A stretch of 64,000 nt of DNA from Brevibacillus brevis NBRC 100599 (GTDB lineage Bacteria; Bacillota; Bacilli; Brevibacillales; Brevibacillaceae). Positions 40,211-48,282 of this stretch are shown here, in pieces. Numbering within the stretch: the first letter of the stretch is position 1; each line of letters opens with the position of its first letter. Under the pieces are notes generated by a model. It saw only the letters and a list, made by a program, of their open reading frames with translations. It made no database searches and was not told where the DNA came from. The DNA lies in NCBI RefSeq assembly GCF_000010165.1, contig NC_012491.1:5766001-5830000 (forward strand), written 5' to 3'. Both the position numbers and the translations under genes were made by a program.

Positions 40211-41329
40211 CTATTGTCGTGCCATCCAGCTTAGTTTCCAGATGCCTTGCTTGTTTTTCTGCATTTTATAGGCAACCTTATCCCTGTTGTCCTTGAAAGT
40301 CACCCAGACAACCGCTTCCTTGTCAGACGTTTGCTCAAGCGTTATGTCACTTGCCCATTCTTGCATCGATTTCAGCTGCTTCCAGCTATTTCGTGCTCCA
40401 ACCGGATCTTTCTTCCTATCTTCCAAGTATTGCTCCTGTGTTGGCTTCTCAAATCCATCGTCCTCGATATGCAAAGCGTACTGCATTTCGAGCTGACCCT
40501 CTTGCTGTGCTTTCACATACAGCTTCAACACATCGATTGGAGATAATCCACGCAAAAGCCCATCTTTTTTCTCATACATGTAATTGTAAAAACGATCCTC
40601 TTCCTCTGACTTTAAATCGAATATAGACGTAGCCGGAGGTGTTTGTATGCCATCCTGGGGAACATCTACGATATCCTCAGTAACGGTACCGTTACTATTC
40701 AGTTTGAAAAGATAGACCTCTTTGCCTTGGACATAGCTTATCGTATACCAATAAAGCTTTTTATCCTTCCATCCAACTAACATCGCCAAGCCCACGTCTC
40801 TTTTTAGCAGAGCCTCCGTATCGATCATTGTCCAGTCTTTTCGCTGATATCCTTCTTTTGCGAGAATCGAATAGCCCCAGTACTCTTCTGTGCCATCGTC
40901 CCCGCTTCCGCCATAATCGTCTACAACTGTGTAAGGGAACGAAATCTTTGCTTTGATTTGGTCTTGTGTCATCCCAACACGCAAGACATCGATGATCTCA
41001 TCTACCGTTCCCATAATCACCTGATCATCAGAAGCTGGGTGAGCCTTTGGATCAGGCTTTTGATGGGTCCCTGGCTCGGCAGACGTTCCCTTCGGCGTAT
41101 GTGTACTCGTCGTGCTTTCCTTTTGCAGTATATAAGGGGTAAACCCGATGACAAGCGCAACCGCAACAAGTGCTGCGCTTACAGGGTAGATGAAACGAAA
41201 CCTTTTCTTGCCTTTCTTCTCGATATTCATGCGAATCCGCTCCTCCAAGCCAGTCGTATCGTCCATTCCGCGCAACAGTGTCCGGTCAGCCGTTTCCTTG
41301 AATTCCACGAGCCATTTGTCCAGGTTCAT
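40211..41329 (-). CDS. Probable anti-sigma factor with one membrane span and a large outer domain
   Basis: This is a 372-residue protein with a cytoplasmic N-terminal region of about 45 residues, one transmembrane helix (about 46-66, FIYPVSAALVAVALVIGFTP), a Pro/Thr-rich linker and about 270 outer residues. The outer part starts with a segment like VGMTQDQIKAKISFPYTVVD that recalls small SmpA-like lipoprotein domains; the rest is unassigned. The start codon overlaps the sigma gene stop by four bases (ATGA), the usual sign of a co-translated sigma/anti-sigma pair. No zinc HxxxCxxC motif is seen, so it is not a ZAS-type anti-sigma. Role inferred from architecture and coupling. Confidence 0.75.
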   Translation of the reverse strand: MNLDKWLVEFKETADRTLLRGMDDTTGLEERIRMNIEKKGKKRFRFIYPVSAALVAVALVIGFTPYILQKESTTSTHTPKGTSAEPGTHQKPDPKAHPASDDQVIMGTVDEIIDVLRVGMTQDQIKAKISFPYTVVDDYGGSGDDGTEEYWGYSILAKEGYQRKDWTMIDTEALLKRDVGLAMLVGWKDKKLYWYTISYVQGKEVYLFKLNSNGTVTEDIVDVPQDGIQTPPATSIFDLKSEEEDRFYNYMYEKKDGLLRGLSPIDVLKLYVKAQQEGQLEMQYALHIEDDGFEKPTQEQYLEDRKKDPVGARNSWKQLKSMQEWASDITLEQTSDKEAVVWVTFKDNRDKVAYKMQKNKQGIWKLSWMARQ

Positions 41330-41865
41330 TCGATCCCCTCCTTTTCCAGGAGCGCTTTGAGCTTCTGGCGTGCGCGGTGCATTTTCGTATAAATCGCTCT
41401 TGCGGACGTGTCTAAAATGACCGCGATCTCCTCTACGGACAACTCCTCGTAGTAGTGAAGGATAATCAATTGACGATAGCTATGCGGCAGCTTCATGACC
41501 AGATGGGCAAAACGGGCGCGAAGGTCATTTTGCAAAACAGCCGACTCTGCCCCCTCGACTACCTCTATGTCCACTTCCGATTTGAAAAACAAGTGACGGA
41601 ACGACCACGAGCGTAGATGCTTTTTCGCTTCGTTGACGGCGATTCGGTACACCCATGTTTGCATCGAGCTCTCTTGGCGGAATTTGCCCAAGTTTTTGTA
41701 AGCTAACAGGAACACTTCCTGGGTAATATCCTCAGCAAGACTGCGGTCCTTGACCATCAAATACACGAGGCGCAGCACCTTTTTCAAGTAGTGCCGGATC
41801 AATTCATCAAATAATGCTTCCTTTGTTTTGGTTAAGCTTTTCTCTGTAAGCTCCAGCTTCCTCAC
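41326..41865 (-). CDS. ECF-family RNA polymerase sigma factor
   Basis: This 179-residue sigma factor has region 2 (about 25-90, with DRSLAEDITQEVFLLAYKNL and a W-containing QTWVYRIAVNEAKKHLR) and region 4 (about 120-175, with HYYEELSVEEIAVILDTS and KMHRARQKLK). It is followed by the overlapping anti-sigma gene. The only upstream start is GTG 41865; its ribosome-binding sequence GGGAAGGGA is unusually close. The pair is inserted between fadF and the thiolase operon. I could not identify its target promoters. Confidence 0.9.
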   Translation of the reverse strand: MRKLELTEKSLTKTKEALFDELIRHYLKKVLRLVYLMVKDRSLAEDITQEVFLLAYKNLGKFRQESSMQTWVYRIAVNEAKKHLRSWSFRHLFFKSEVDIEVVEGAESAVLQNDLRARFAHLVMKLPHSYRQLIILHYYEELSVEEIAVILDTSARAIYTKMHRARQKLKALLEKEGIE

Positions 41866-41929
41866 TCCCTTCCCACTCTTTTTGATTCAGCTGGCTCCAT
41901 TATCTTACAGTTTTTTTGCAAAAAAATAA

Positions 41930-41970
41930 TGCGCAAGCCTCGTCGCTTGATTAGCACCGAGACTTGCGCA
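41930..41970 (-). terminator. Terminator after fadF
   Basis: TGCGCAAG pairs with CTTGCGCA around an inner CTCG/CGAG stem, followed by TTATTTTTTT on the minus strand. It begins 11 bases after the fadF stop. Confidence 0.88.
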
Positions 41971-41980
41971 TGGTATAAAC

Positions 41981-44056
41981 CTAGATGGCGTCTGCGAGAA
42001 TTTCCGCGACGTCGCGTGTTTTGACGTGATCTTCCTGCTCTTTGGTCTTGATTCCGTCGTTCATCATCGTCAGGCAGTATGGGCATGCACTCGCGATTTC
42101 CGTGGGGTTAACCTCCAGAGCTTGCTCCGTACGTGTGACATTGATACGAGAGCCCTCATGTTCCTCCATCCACATCAAGCCACCGCCTGCGCCGCAGCAC
42201 ATACTGTCGCAGCCGCTGCGCTTCATTTCGACCACCTCTACGCCAGGGATGGCTTCGAGGATCACGCGTGGCTTGTCGTAAATTTCGTTGTAGCGGCCCA
42301 AGTAGCAGGAATCGTGGTAGGTGATGCGCTCCTTGACTTCCTTGGTTGGCTTCAATTTGCCTTCCTTCACCCACTCCGCCAACAGCTCAGAGTGGTGATA
42401 CACCTCTGCGTTCAACCCGAATTCTGGATATTCGTTCTTGAACGTATTGAACGCATGCGGATCGCAGGTGACGATTTTTTTGACTTCATATGATTCAAAC
42501 AGGGCGATATTTTCTTGGGCGAGCTGTTGGAACAAGAATTCATTACCGATACGGCGAGCCGTATCACCAGAGTTCTTTTCCTCGTTACCCAAAATGGCGA
42601 ACTTCACGCCTGCTTCATGCATAAGCTTCACGAATGCCTGCGAAATTTTTTGGCTGCGCAAGTCAAATGATCCCATCGAGCCTACCCAGAACAAGTACTC
42701 GAATTCCTCGACCTGCTTCACAGTTGGCACCTCGTACTCACCGTTCAGACCTTCAATCCATTTCGTCCGGTCTTTTCGGTTGATTCCCCACGGGTTGCCC
42801 TGACGCTCGATATTGTTCAAGGCGCGCTGCGCTTCTGCTGGCATGCTACCTTCCGTCATCACCAAATAGCGGCGCATATCGATGATTTTATCGACATGCT
42901 CATTCATTACCGGGCATTGGTCTTCGCAGTTGCGACAGGTCGTACAAGCCCACAGCTCCTGCTCGGTAATGACATCGCCGATCAAGCTTTTCTCATAGAC
43001 CGCAGTTGCTCCTTCCGCCGTCGCCGCTACTTCAGATGCTTGGAACGCAATCTGGTTGGCAGTCGTCTGCGAAAAAGCGAAGCTCGGCATCCATGGCGTA
43101 CGCGATGTCACCGACGCGCCTTTTTCGGTCAAATGGTCGCGCATTTTCGTAATCAGATCCATCGGGGAGAGCATTTTTCCCGTTCCAGAGGCCGGGCACA
43201 TATTCGTGCAGCGACCGCACTCCACACAAGCATACAGGTCGATGAGCTGCGTTTGTGTAAAATCCTCGATCTTGCCGACACCGAATTCTTCCTGTGTCTC
43301 GTCCTCGAAGTTAATGCTGGTCAGCTTGCCTGGCGGGTCCAGCTTTTTGAACCACACATTGACAGGCGCAAACAGCAAATGCGCGTGCTTGGACTGCGGC
43401 ACGTAAACCGCAAAGCCGAGCAAGATGATCAGATGCAGCCACCAGAAAACGTAAAAGCCTACCACTGCTCCCGTTGTCCCTACTCCAATCGCAGATAATA
43501 CGATCGCAAAAACAGAAGAGATCGGAGCGAACGCCGATGGCTCATGTCCGAGCCAAATTTGTTCAAAAGCGAGCGAGAGCAAGACAGTCGCCATCAGGGA
43601 GGAAATCAGCAAGAGAACAATCCCTGACTTGAAGCCGCGCTTCAGACGCTTGAGCTTTTCGATATAGCGGCGGTAAAATGCGTAGCCGACCGCAGCCAAA
43701 ATGAGAAACGTGGTGATCTCCTGCATGACAGAGAAGTATTTGTGAGCGCTGCCAAAAGGAAGCTCGTAGCCTTTCGAAAGCCCTTTGATAATCAGCTCGA
43801 TGGCTCCGAATTGCAGGGTGATAAAACCGTAAAACATCACGACGTGCATCACGCCGCTCTTCTTATCCTTCAGCAGCTTCTTGTGGAAAATGACGTTGTC
43901 CAGCATCAGATTGATGCGTGCCCCAAAGTCATTTTTCACATCCGGCTTTTTCCCCAGCTTGATAAACAAGTATCTGCTGTACACGACATGTCCGGCTAAA
44001 TAAAGCCCGTAAGCAAGAACCAGGAAAAAGGCGATCAAATTAATGAGTGCCAGCAT
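41981..44056 (-). CDS. fadF: FadF-type membrane iron-sulfur oxidoreductase
   Basis: This 691-residue membrane protein probably carries electrons from acyl-CoA dehydrogenases and ETF into the quinone pool. The N-terminal 240 residues hold about six transmembrane helices related to the heme/quinone domain of nitrate reductase gamma-type subunits. Then come two [4Fe-4S] motifs, CVECGRCTNMCP near 275 and CTTCRNCEDQCP near 380, and two C-terminal CCG-type domains with HDSCYLGRYN and DSMCCGAGGG. B. subtilis FadF (YwjF) has this layout and neighbourhood. GAGGGGAG precedes the ATG. A FadR-like box and a TetR-like palindrome lie upstream. Confidence 0.92.
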   Translation of the reverse strand: MLALINLIAFFLVLAYGLYLAGHVVYSRYLFIKLGKKPDVKNDFGARINLMLDNVIFHKKLLKDKKSGVMHVVMFYGFITLQFGAIELIIKGLSKGYELPFGSAHKYFSVMQEITTFLILAAVGYAFYRRYIEKLKRLKRGFKSGIVLLLISSLMATVLLSLAFEQIWLGHEPSAFAPISSVFAIVLSAIGVGTTGAVVGFYVFWWLHLIILLGFAVYVPQSKHAHLLFAPVNVWFKKLDPPGKLTSINFEDETQEEFGVGKIEDFTQTQLIDLYACVECGRCTNMCPASGTGKMLSPMDLITKMRDHLTEKGASVTSRTPWMPSFAFSQTTANQIAFQASEVAATAEGATAVYEKSLIGDVITEQELWACTTCRNCEDQCPVMNEHVDKIIDMRRYLVMTEGSMPAEAQRALNNIERQGNPWGINRKDRTKWIEGLNGEYEVPTVKQVEEFEYLFWVGSMGSFDLRSQKISQAFVKLMHEAGVKFAILGNEEKNSGDTARRIGNEFLFQQLAQENIALFESYEVKKIVTCDPHAFNTFKNEYPEFGLNAEVYHHSELLAEWVKEGKLKPTKEVKERITYHDSCYLGRYNEIYDKPRVILEAIPGVEVVEMKRSGCDSMCCGAGGGLMWMEEHEGSRINVTRTEQALEVNPTEIASACPYCLTMMNDGIKTKEQEDHVKTRDVAEILADAI

Positions 44057-44137
44057 GTTTTCTACTCCCCTCTATTGCGAGTTTGTCTTTGGACGTGGAA
44101 ATCGTTTTTTCTATCTTATCAGAATCATGGAAATAAA

Positions 44138-44155
44138 TGAATGAGTATTCAGTCA
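44138..44155. promoter_or_regulatory. FadR-like operator before fadF
   Basis: TGAATGAGTATTCAGTCA matches the B. subtilis FadR box TGAATGANTANTCATTCA at all but one of its specified bases. It overlaps the predicted -35 region of fadF. Confidence 0.7.
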
Positions 44156-44189
44156 GTCTGTTTATTTTTTTCGAAAAATGAAACGATAC

Positions 44190-44203
44190 TGAGCGACCGC
44201 TCA
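44190..44203. promoter_or_regulatory. Putative TetR operator before fadF
   Basis: TGAGCGACCGCTCA is a perfect 6-2-6 palindrome, the best copy of the motif found also at 40101-40114 and 35508-35521. It lies 134 bases upstream of fadF. The remainder of the 265-base gap 44057-44321 holds the kamA terminator and nothing else that I can identify. Confidence 0.6.
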
Positions 44204-44283
44204 TAATGGGTACAACTCGATCTTAACACACAAGTTGCGAATCATCCATCCTCTTCGAAGAGTTGGAAATATTCTTACGAAAA

Positions 44284-44312
44284 AAAACAGCTACCTTTAT
44301 ACGGGTAGCTGT
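44284..44312 (-). terminator. Terminator after kamA
   Basis: AACAGCTACC pairs with GGTAGCTGTT around a seven- to eight-base loop, followed by a run of T on the minus strand. It starts ten bases after the kamA stop. Confidence 0.92.
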
Positions 44313-44321
44313 TGATCCTGC

Positions 44322-45686
44322 TTATTTTCCTGAAGCTTCCTTGGTCTCGGCAGTGGTGTGCTCTTTCTTGGACTTTTGCTCCGAGCGTACGTCCGCGAGT
44401 GATTTGACCTTGGTTGCTTTGATACGCTTGTTGCGCGGCAGATCAGTCGGCTCCAGATTGTCTACCTCGTCTTGCATGAGTGCTGCGATACCAACTGCTT
44501 TGCCTTTTGCAGCCTTACAGTATTCGCAGTTTTCTTCATCATGCTCGTGGTATTGCTTCGGCTCTGGATAGGACGTGATAACGCCTTCAAAATTACGCAG
44601 GACGACTTTATCGGACGCTTGCGAAATGATGTAATTCGGGCTGACAGGAATTTTACCGCCGCCGTGTGGAGCGTCTACTACAAAGGTCGGAACTGCATAG
44701 CCGGAAGTATGGCCGCGCAGGTGCTCAATGATTTCGATACCTTTGCTGACAGGTGCGCGGAAGTGTCCAATTCCCTCTGACAGGTCGCATTGATAGATGT
44801 AATACGGGCGAACGCGGATTTTCACCAGGTCCTGCACCAGCTTTTTCATTGTATTCGCGCAATCGTTGATGCCGGCCAAAATAACTGCCTGGTTTCCGAG
44901 CGGAACACCAGCATTAGCGAGCATCTCGCAAGCCAGCTTTGCTTCCGGTGTAATTTCTTTTGGATGGTTGAAGTGTGTATTAAGCCAAACCGGATGGTAT
45001 TTTTTCAGGATATTGCACAGGTTTTCTGTAATGCGTTGCGGGAATACAACAGGTGCACGCGTTCCGATCCGAATAATTTCAACATGCGGGATATCGCGCA
45101 GGCTGCTGATGATGTACTCCAGTACGCGGTCATTGATCAACAGACCGTCTCCACCGGAGAGCAGTACATCGCGGACTTCTGGTCTTGAGCGAATATAATC
45201 GATACAGGCATCCAGCTGTTTCTTTGGCACGCCCATGCCGATCTGGCCAGAAAAGCGACGACGCGTACAGTAACGGCAATACATGGAGCATTGGTTCGTC
45301 ACCAGAAAAAGCACGCGATCTGGATATCGATGCGTCAGACCAGGTACAGGAGAATCGGTATCCTCGTGGAGTGGGTCTTCCATGTCGTATTTGGTACGAA
45401 CCATCTCAGAGGACAAAGGTACAGACTGCATGCGAACCGGATCGCTTGGATCGTCTGGATCCATCAGATGAGCATAGTACGGTGTGATGTTGAGTGGAAT
45501 CGTTTGCGTAGAAATACGTACGCCCTCTTCCTCTTCCGGTGTCAGGTTGATTACCTGCTTCAAATCATCGACCGTCTTAATGGTGTGCGTAAGCTGCCAC
45601 ATCCAGTCATTCCATTGCTCGTCCGTGACATCCTTCCAAAGTTCTATCGAACGCCAATCGCGTTTTGTCGCTACTGTCATGTGCAT
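44322..45686 (-). CDS. kamA: Lysine 2,3-aminomutase
   Basis: This radical SAM, PLP-dependent enzyme converts L-alpha-lysine to L-beta-lysine. The 454 residues carry the cluster motif CSMYCRYCTRRRFSG near 133-147, LLSGGDGLLINDRVLE near 175 and the PLP lysine region DAPHGGGKIPVSPNY near 340. The C-terminal 65 residues are charged and include CEYC, a putative zinc-binding pair. GAGGAG lies five bases before the ATG. A -24/-12 promoter (45741-45758) and an enhancer-like palindrome (45835-45850) lie upstream, next to a sigma-54 activator gene, so expression is probably sigma-54 dependent. No beta-lysine acetyltransferase is adjacent. Confidence 0.94.
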   Translation of the reverse strand: MHMTVATKRDWRSIELWKDVTDEQWNDWMWQLTHTIKTVDDLKQVINLTPEEEEGVRISTQTIPLNITPYYAHLMDPDDPSDPVRMQSVPLSSEMVRTKYDMEDPLHEDTDSPVPGLTHRYPDRVLFLVTNQCSMYCRYCTRRRFSGQIGMGVPKKQLDACIDYIRSRPEVRDVLLSGGDGLLINDRVLEYIISSLRDIPHVEIIRIGTRAPVVFPQRITENLCNILKKYHPVWLNTHFNHPKEITPEAKLACEMLANAGVPLGNQAVILAGINDCANTMKKLVQDLVKIRVRPYYIYQCDLSEGIGHFRAPVSKGIEIIEHLRGHTSGYAVPTFVVDAPHGGGKIPVSPNYIISQASDKVVLRNFEGVITSYPEPKQYHEHDEENCEYCKAAKGKAVGIAALMQDEVDNLEPTDLPRNKRIKATKVKSLADVRSEQKSKKEHTTAETKEASGK

Positions 45687-45740
45687 CCCGTCTCCTCTCG
45701 TCTTATGGTGAACCTCTTCGCTTCACTCAATCAACAAGAG

Positions 45741-45758
45741 ATGCAAGTGCCATGCCAA
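45741..45758 (-). promoter_or_regulatory. Sigma-54 promoter of kamA
   Basis: TTGGCATGGCACTTGCAT on the minus strand has the invariant GG and GC dinucleotides separated by ten bases, close to TGGCAC-N5-TTGCA. It lies 55 bases upstream of the kamA ATG. Confidence 0.85.
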
Positions 45759-45834
45759 CAAATCAAAAGATTTAGAAAATAAGGAATAGAGCGTTTTGTG
45801 AGCGCTTCTTATCCATTTGATCCTTCGCGAGTCT

Positions 45835-45850
45835 GCCGAATTTTCGGCAC
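45835..45850. promoter_or_regulatory. Enhancer-like palindrome upstream of kamA
   Basis: On the minus strand GTGCCGAAAATTCGGC; the core TGCCGAA-TTCGGCA is palindromic. It lies 77 bases upstream of the -24 box, immediately after the activator stop codon, and matches 47321-47336 at 15 of 16 bases. Confidence 0.75.
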
Positions 45851-47269
45851 TCAACAGGGAGGGATCATCCGTTGCGAGAGCTTGTATTGCAGCGTCTGTC
45901 TTGGGATGCCCAAGAGCTTGGCGGCGCGAAGTACATTGCCGTCCGTTTGCTGCATCGCCTCTTTGATCACCTTTTCCTCTACCTCACGCAAAATTTCGGG
46001 CAGCGTACAGCCTTCCTTGGGTAGGATTTGAGCTGAAATTGGCGCTTCCTTTTTCTCAGACTGCGAGCGTTCCAGCAAATGAGCCGGAAGATGATCCAAC
46101 AAAATCATGTCCGACTCCACCATATTCATGGCTGCTTCTATGACATGCTCCAGTTCACGGACATTCCCCGGCCACTCATACGCAGCAAACAAACTAGCCA
46201 CTTCACTGCTGATTCCACGCACATTCATACCGAAGATCTGGTTGAACTTTTCCAAGAAATGATCGATCAGCATATCCACATCTTCTCTGCGCTCTCGCAA
46301 TGGAGGCAGTTCAAAAGAGACGACGTTGATCCGATAGTATAGGTCGGTTCGCATGACCCCTCGTTCCACGAGTGACTGCGGTGCTTCGTTGACTGCTGCG
46401 ATTACCCGTACGTCCACTTTGGTCGAATGGCTCCCACCGATCCGTCTGATCTGACCGTCCTGGAGGACTCGTAGCAGCTTTGCTTGCAAATCGAGCGGCA
46501 TACTGTTTAGTTCATCCAGAAATAGAGTACCACCGTCCGCCAGCTCGAATAACCCTGGTCGATCATCGGCTCCCGTGAAGCTTCCTTTTGTCGTGCCAAA
46601 CAGCAAGCTTTCGAGCAATGCGGCCGGAAGCGCGGCACAGTTTTGCGCGATGAATGGCTTACTACTGCGGACAGATGCGTGGTGAATAGATTGGACAAAC
46701 AGTTCTTTTCCCGTCCCGGTTTCGCCGTATATCAACACAGGAGAACTTGTCCGAGCAGCTTTTCGAGCGCGTTCTTTGAGGCGTTTCATTTTTTCACTCA
46801 TCGTCAAAATATCTTCGAAATGGAAAGTCGTTTCATCTACCGTGCGTTTTGTCCGTTTCGGCTTGCTAATTTGGGCCTGAAGATCAACCAAGCGCTCCGA
46901 CAGTTCTTTTAGCTTGCCGATATCCTTCGCCACCTCGACTGCACCGACTAACCGTTTGCCTACTCTCACCGGAAGTGTCGTGTTGATTGTCTCTACACGC
47001 ATTCCCTTCCAATTCTTATATGTCTGTGTCTGGTTGTAGATTGATTCGCCACTATCGATAACACGTAGCAGAGTACTCGACTGTCGATCAAGTGAAGGAA
47101 AAACCTCCAACAATGGCTTTCCCAACACCTCTTCTGAGGTCAATCCATCGAGCTTGGCTGCGACGTGATTGTAGAAAATCGTAATGCCATTTGCGTCCAC
47201 AACGTGAATTCCTTCATCGATAGCACCCAAGATCGCCTGCAACATTTCTACCGTATCTGACAACGGCAT
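45851..47269 (-). CDS. Sigma-54 activator (PAS-AAA+-Fis), predicted kamA regulator
   Basis: This 472-residue enhancer-binding protein has a PAS sensor (about 5-115), a AAA+ domain with Walker A GETGTGKE near 185 and the sigma-54 contact loop written GSFTGAD (GAFTGA with Ala to Ser), and a C-terminal Fis-type helix-turn-helix ([20 protein letters not shown]). It should open sigma-54 promoters when its PAS domain senses a signal, perhaps lysine or a breakdown product. ATG 47269 follows AAGGAG by 11 to 12 bases; the frame to 47317 lacks a site. It lies upstream of kamA in the same direction. Palindromes 45835-45850 and 47321-47336 are its likely binding sites. Confidence 0.92.
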   Translation of the reverse strand: MPLSDTVEMLQAILGAIDEGIHVVDANGITIFYNHVAAKLDGLTSEEVLGKPLLEVFPSLDRQSSTLLRVIDSGESIYNQTQTYKNWKGMRVETINTTLPVRVGKRLVGAVEVAKDIGKLKELSERLVDLQAQISKPKRTKRTVDETTFHFEDILTMSEKMKRLKERARKAARTSSPVLIYGETGTGKELFVQSIHHASVRSSKPFIAQNCAALPAALLESLLFGTTKGSFTGADDRPGLFELADGGTLFLDELNSMPLDLQAKLLRVLQDGQIRRIGGSHSTKVDVRVIAAVNEAPQSLVERGVMRTDLYYRINVVSFELPPLRERREDVDMLIDHFLEKFNQIFGMNVRGISSEVASLFAAYEWPGNVRELEHVIEAAMNMVESDMILLDHLPAHLLERSQSEKKEAPISAQILPKEGCTLPEILREVEEKVIKEAMQQTDGNVLRAAKLLGIPRQTLQYKLSQRMIPPC

Positions 47270-47320
47270 CCTGGCTTTCACTCCTTCCTTCCATCCATGC
47301 TGCCAAAAAATCATCACTTC

Positions 47321-47336
47321 GCCGAATATTCGGCAC
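47321..47336. promoter_or_regulatory. Palindrome upstream of the activator gene
   Basis: On the minus strand GTGCCGAATATTCGGC; 14 bases are a perfect palindrome. It lies 52 bases upstream of the activator ATG. No -24/-12 promoter is seen here, so it may serve autoregulation. Confidence 0.7.
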
Positions 47337-47346
47337 TTTTACGCTA

Positions 47347-47739
47347 TTATCGATTACGCCCTACCTGAATGGCAAGCATAGCGGTATACAGTAAATGTCC
47401 CAATATCCAAATGAGGAACGCTGTCATACTAATCGGGGATTTACTTAACACACTAAATGGGAAAAACGCGACAGAAAAACCGAGCATCCAGTACAGCAAG
47501 TATCGTACCGATCGGGCTTTTCGTTCCCAAGGGTAAAAGTGCATGAGAAAAAAGGCGACGATCACACTAATAAGCAGATGAATCAATAGTTCTACAATAG
47601 AGGGCAGGTTTTCCATGCCCGGTACATAGCTGACATCAATTAAAACGGGAAAGGTATTGGTATCAAACAAACCATCCCCGAGTGCCAAAAAAGCAGCAAG
47701 ACCCAAACCGGCTATTAGTCCATTTGTGAGTACAAACAT
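47347..47739 (-). CDS. Small four-helix membrane protein
   Basis: This 130-residue integral membrane protein has about four hydrophobic segments, an extracellular-looking loop after the first (LFDTNTFPVLIDVSYVPGME) and a cytoplasmic PWERKARS loop. I do not recognise the family. ATG 47739 follows GAGGGGG by seven bases; the longer frame is not needed. It is placed between ywiB, whose terminator precedes it, and the sigma-54 activator, whose palindrome 47321-47336 lies only ten bases after its stop. Confidence 0.75.
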   Translation of the reverse strand: MFVLTNGLIAGLGLAAFLALGDGLFDTNTFPVLIDVSYVPGMENLPSIVELLIHLLISVIVAFFLMHFYPWERKARSVRYLLYWMLGFSVAFFPFSVLSKSPISMTAFLIWILGHLLYTAMLAIQVGRNR

Positions 47740-47793
47740 GCTGTATCCCCCTCTCACTTCAGCCGCAAGTACTCCTATTGTACGTGCAAAAAA

Positions 47794-47813
47794 CCGCCCT
47801 TGCAAAGGGCGGC
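47794..47813 (-). terminator. Terminator immediately after ywiB
   Basis: CCGCCCTTTGCAAAGGGCGG-type stem with a minimal loop, followed by six T on the minus strand. The stem begins at the base after the stop codon. Confidence 0.92.
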
Positions 47814-48227
47814 TTATTTTCCTAGCTCTATTTTCAGCTCATGCTCACCAGCGTACTGCTCATTCATCCATAGCTGGTATGCGATTTCTACCTGTACAGG
47901 AACCTCTGCCTCGTAGCGAATTCGCAGCTTGTTCGTAAGCGTCTCCATTGCAAACGGTCCATAGGGACTTTGATAGGTAGAATGGGTGCTGGCTCCTTTT
48001 TCGAATTGCTGCCTGGTTGAAACACCACCCTGACGGACCAGCGTAATAGACGTATCTGTCAGCTTCAGTGTCGTGCTTACTTCGCCTACGCCTTCCATCT
48101 GCTCTTTGTAGGTCAAGTACCACGCGGATGCTTTTTGTACGCGCTTGCCTTCATAGCTGTGGGTCGTTTCTTCCCAGTTGCCTTCGACATGATGCCGTGC
48201 CGTCAATTTCACTTGTATGTCTTGCAT
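47814..48227 (-). CDS. ywiB: DUF1934 family protein YwiB
   Basis: This is a cytoplasmic beta-barrel-like protein of 137 residues, a lipocalin/calycin-like family of unknown function conserved in Firmicutes. The family features are the WYLTYKEQ segment near 37, TTLKLTDTSITLVRQG and FEKGASTHSTYQSPYGPF. An in-frame GTG at 48245 with GGGA seven bases upstream would add six residues; the ATG at 48227 matches the B. subtilis length better, but I cannot decide firmly. It is a single gene ended by its own terminator. Confidence 0.85.
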   Translation of the reverse strand: MQDIQVKLTARHHVEGNWEETTHSYEGKRVQKASAWYLTYKEQMEGVGEVSTTLKLTDTSITLVRQGGVSTRQQFEKGASTHSTYQSPYGPFAMETLTNKLRIRYEAEVPVQVEIAYQLWMNEQYAGEHELKIELGK

Positions 48228-48282
48228 GCTGCTTCCACACTCCACTTTCTTTCGCTTCCCTTTTATCCCTACATTCTACCCT

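Noticed and set aside
47270-47345. Sigma-54 promoter before the activator gene
   Set aside because: TGGCAGCATGGATGG has the GG at -24 but lacks GC at the -12 position.
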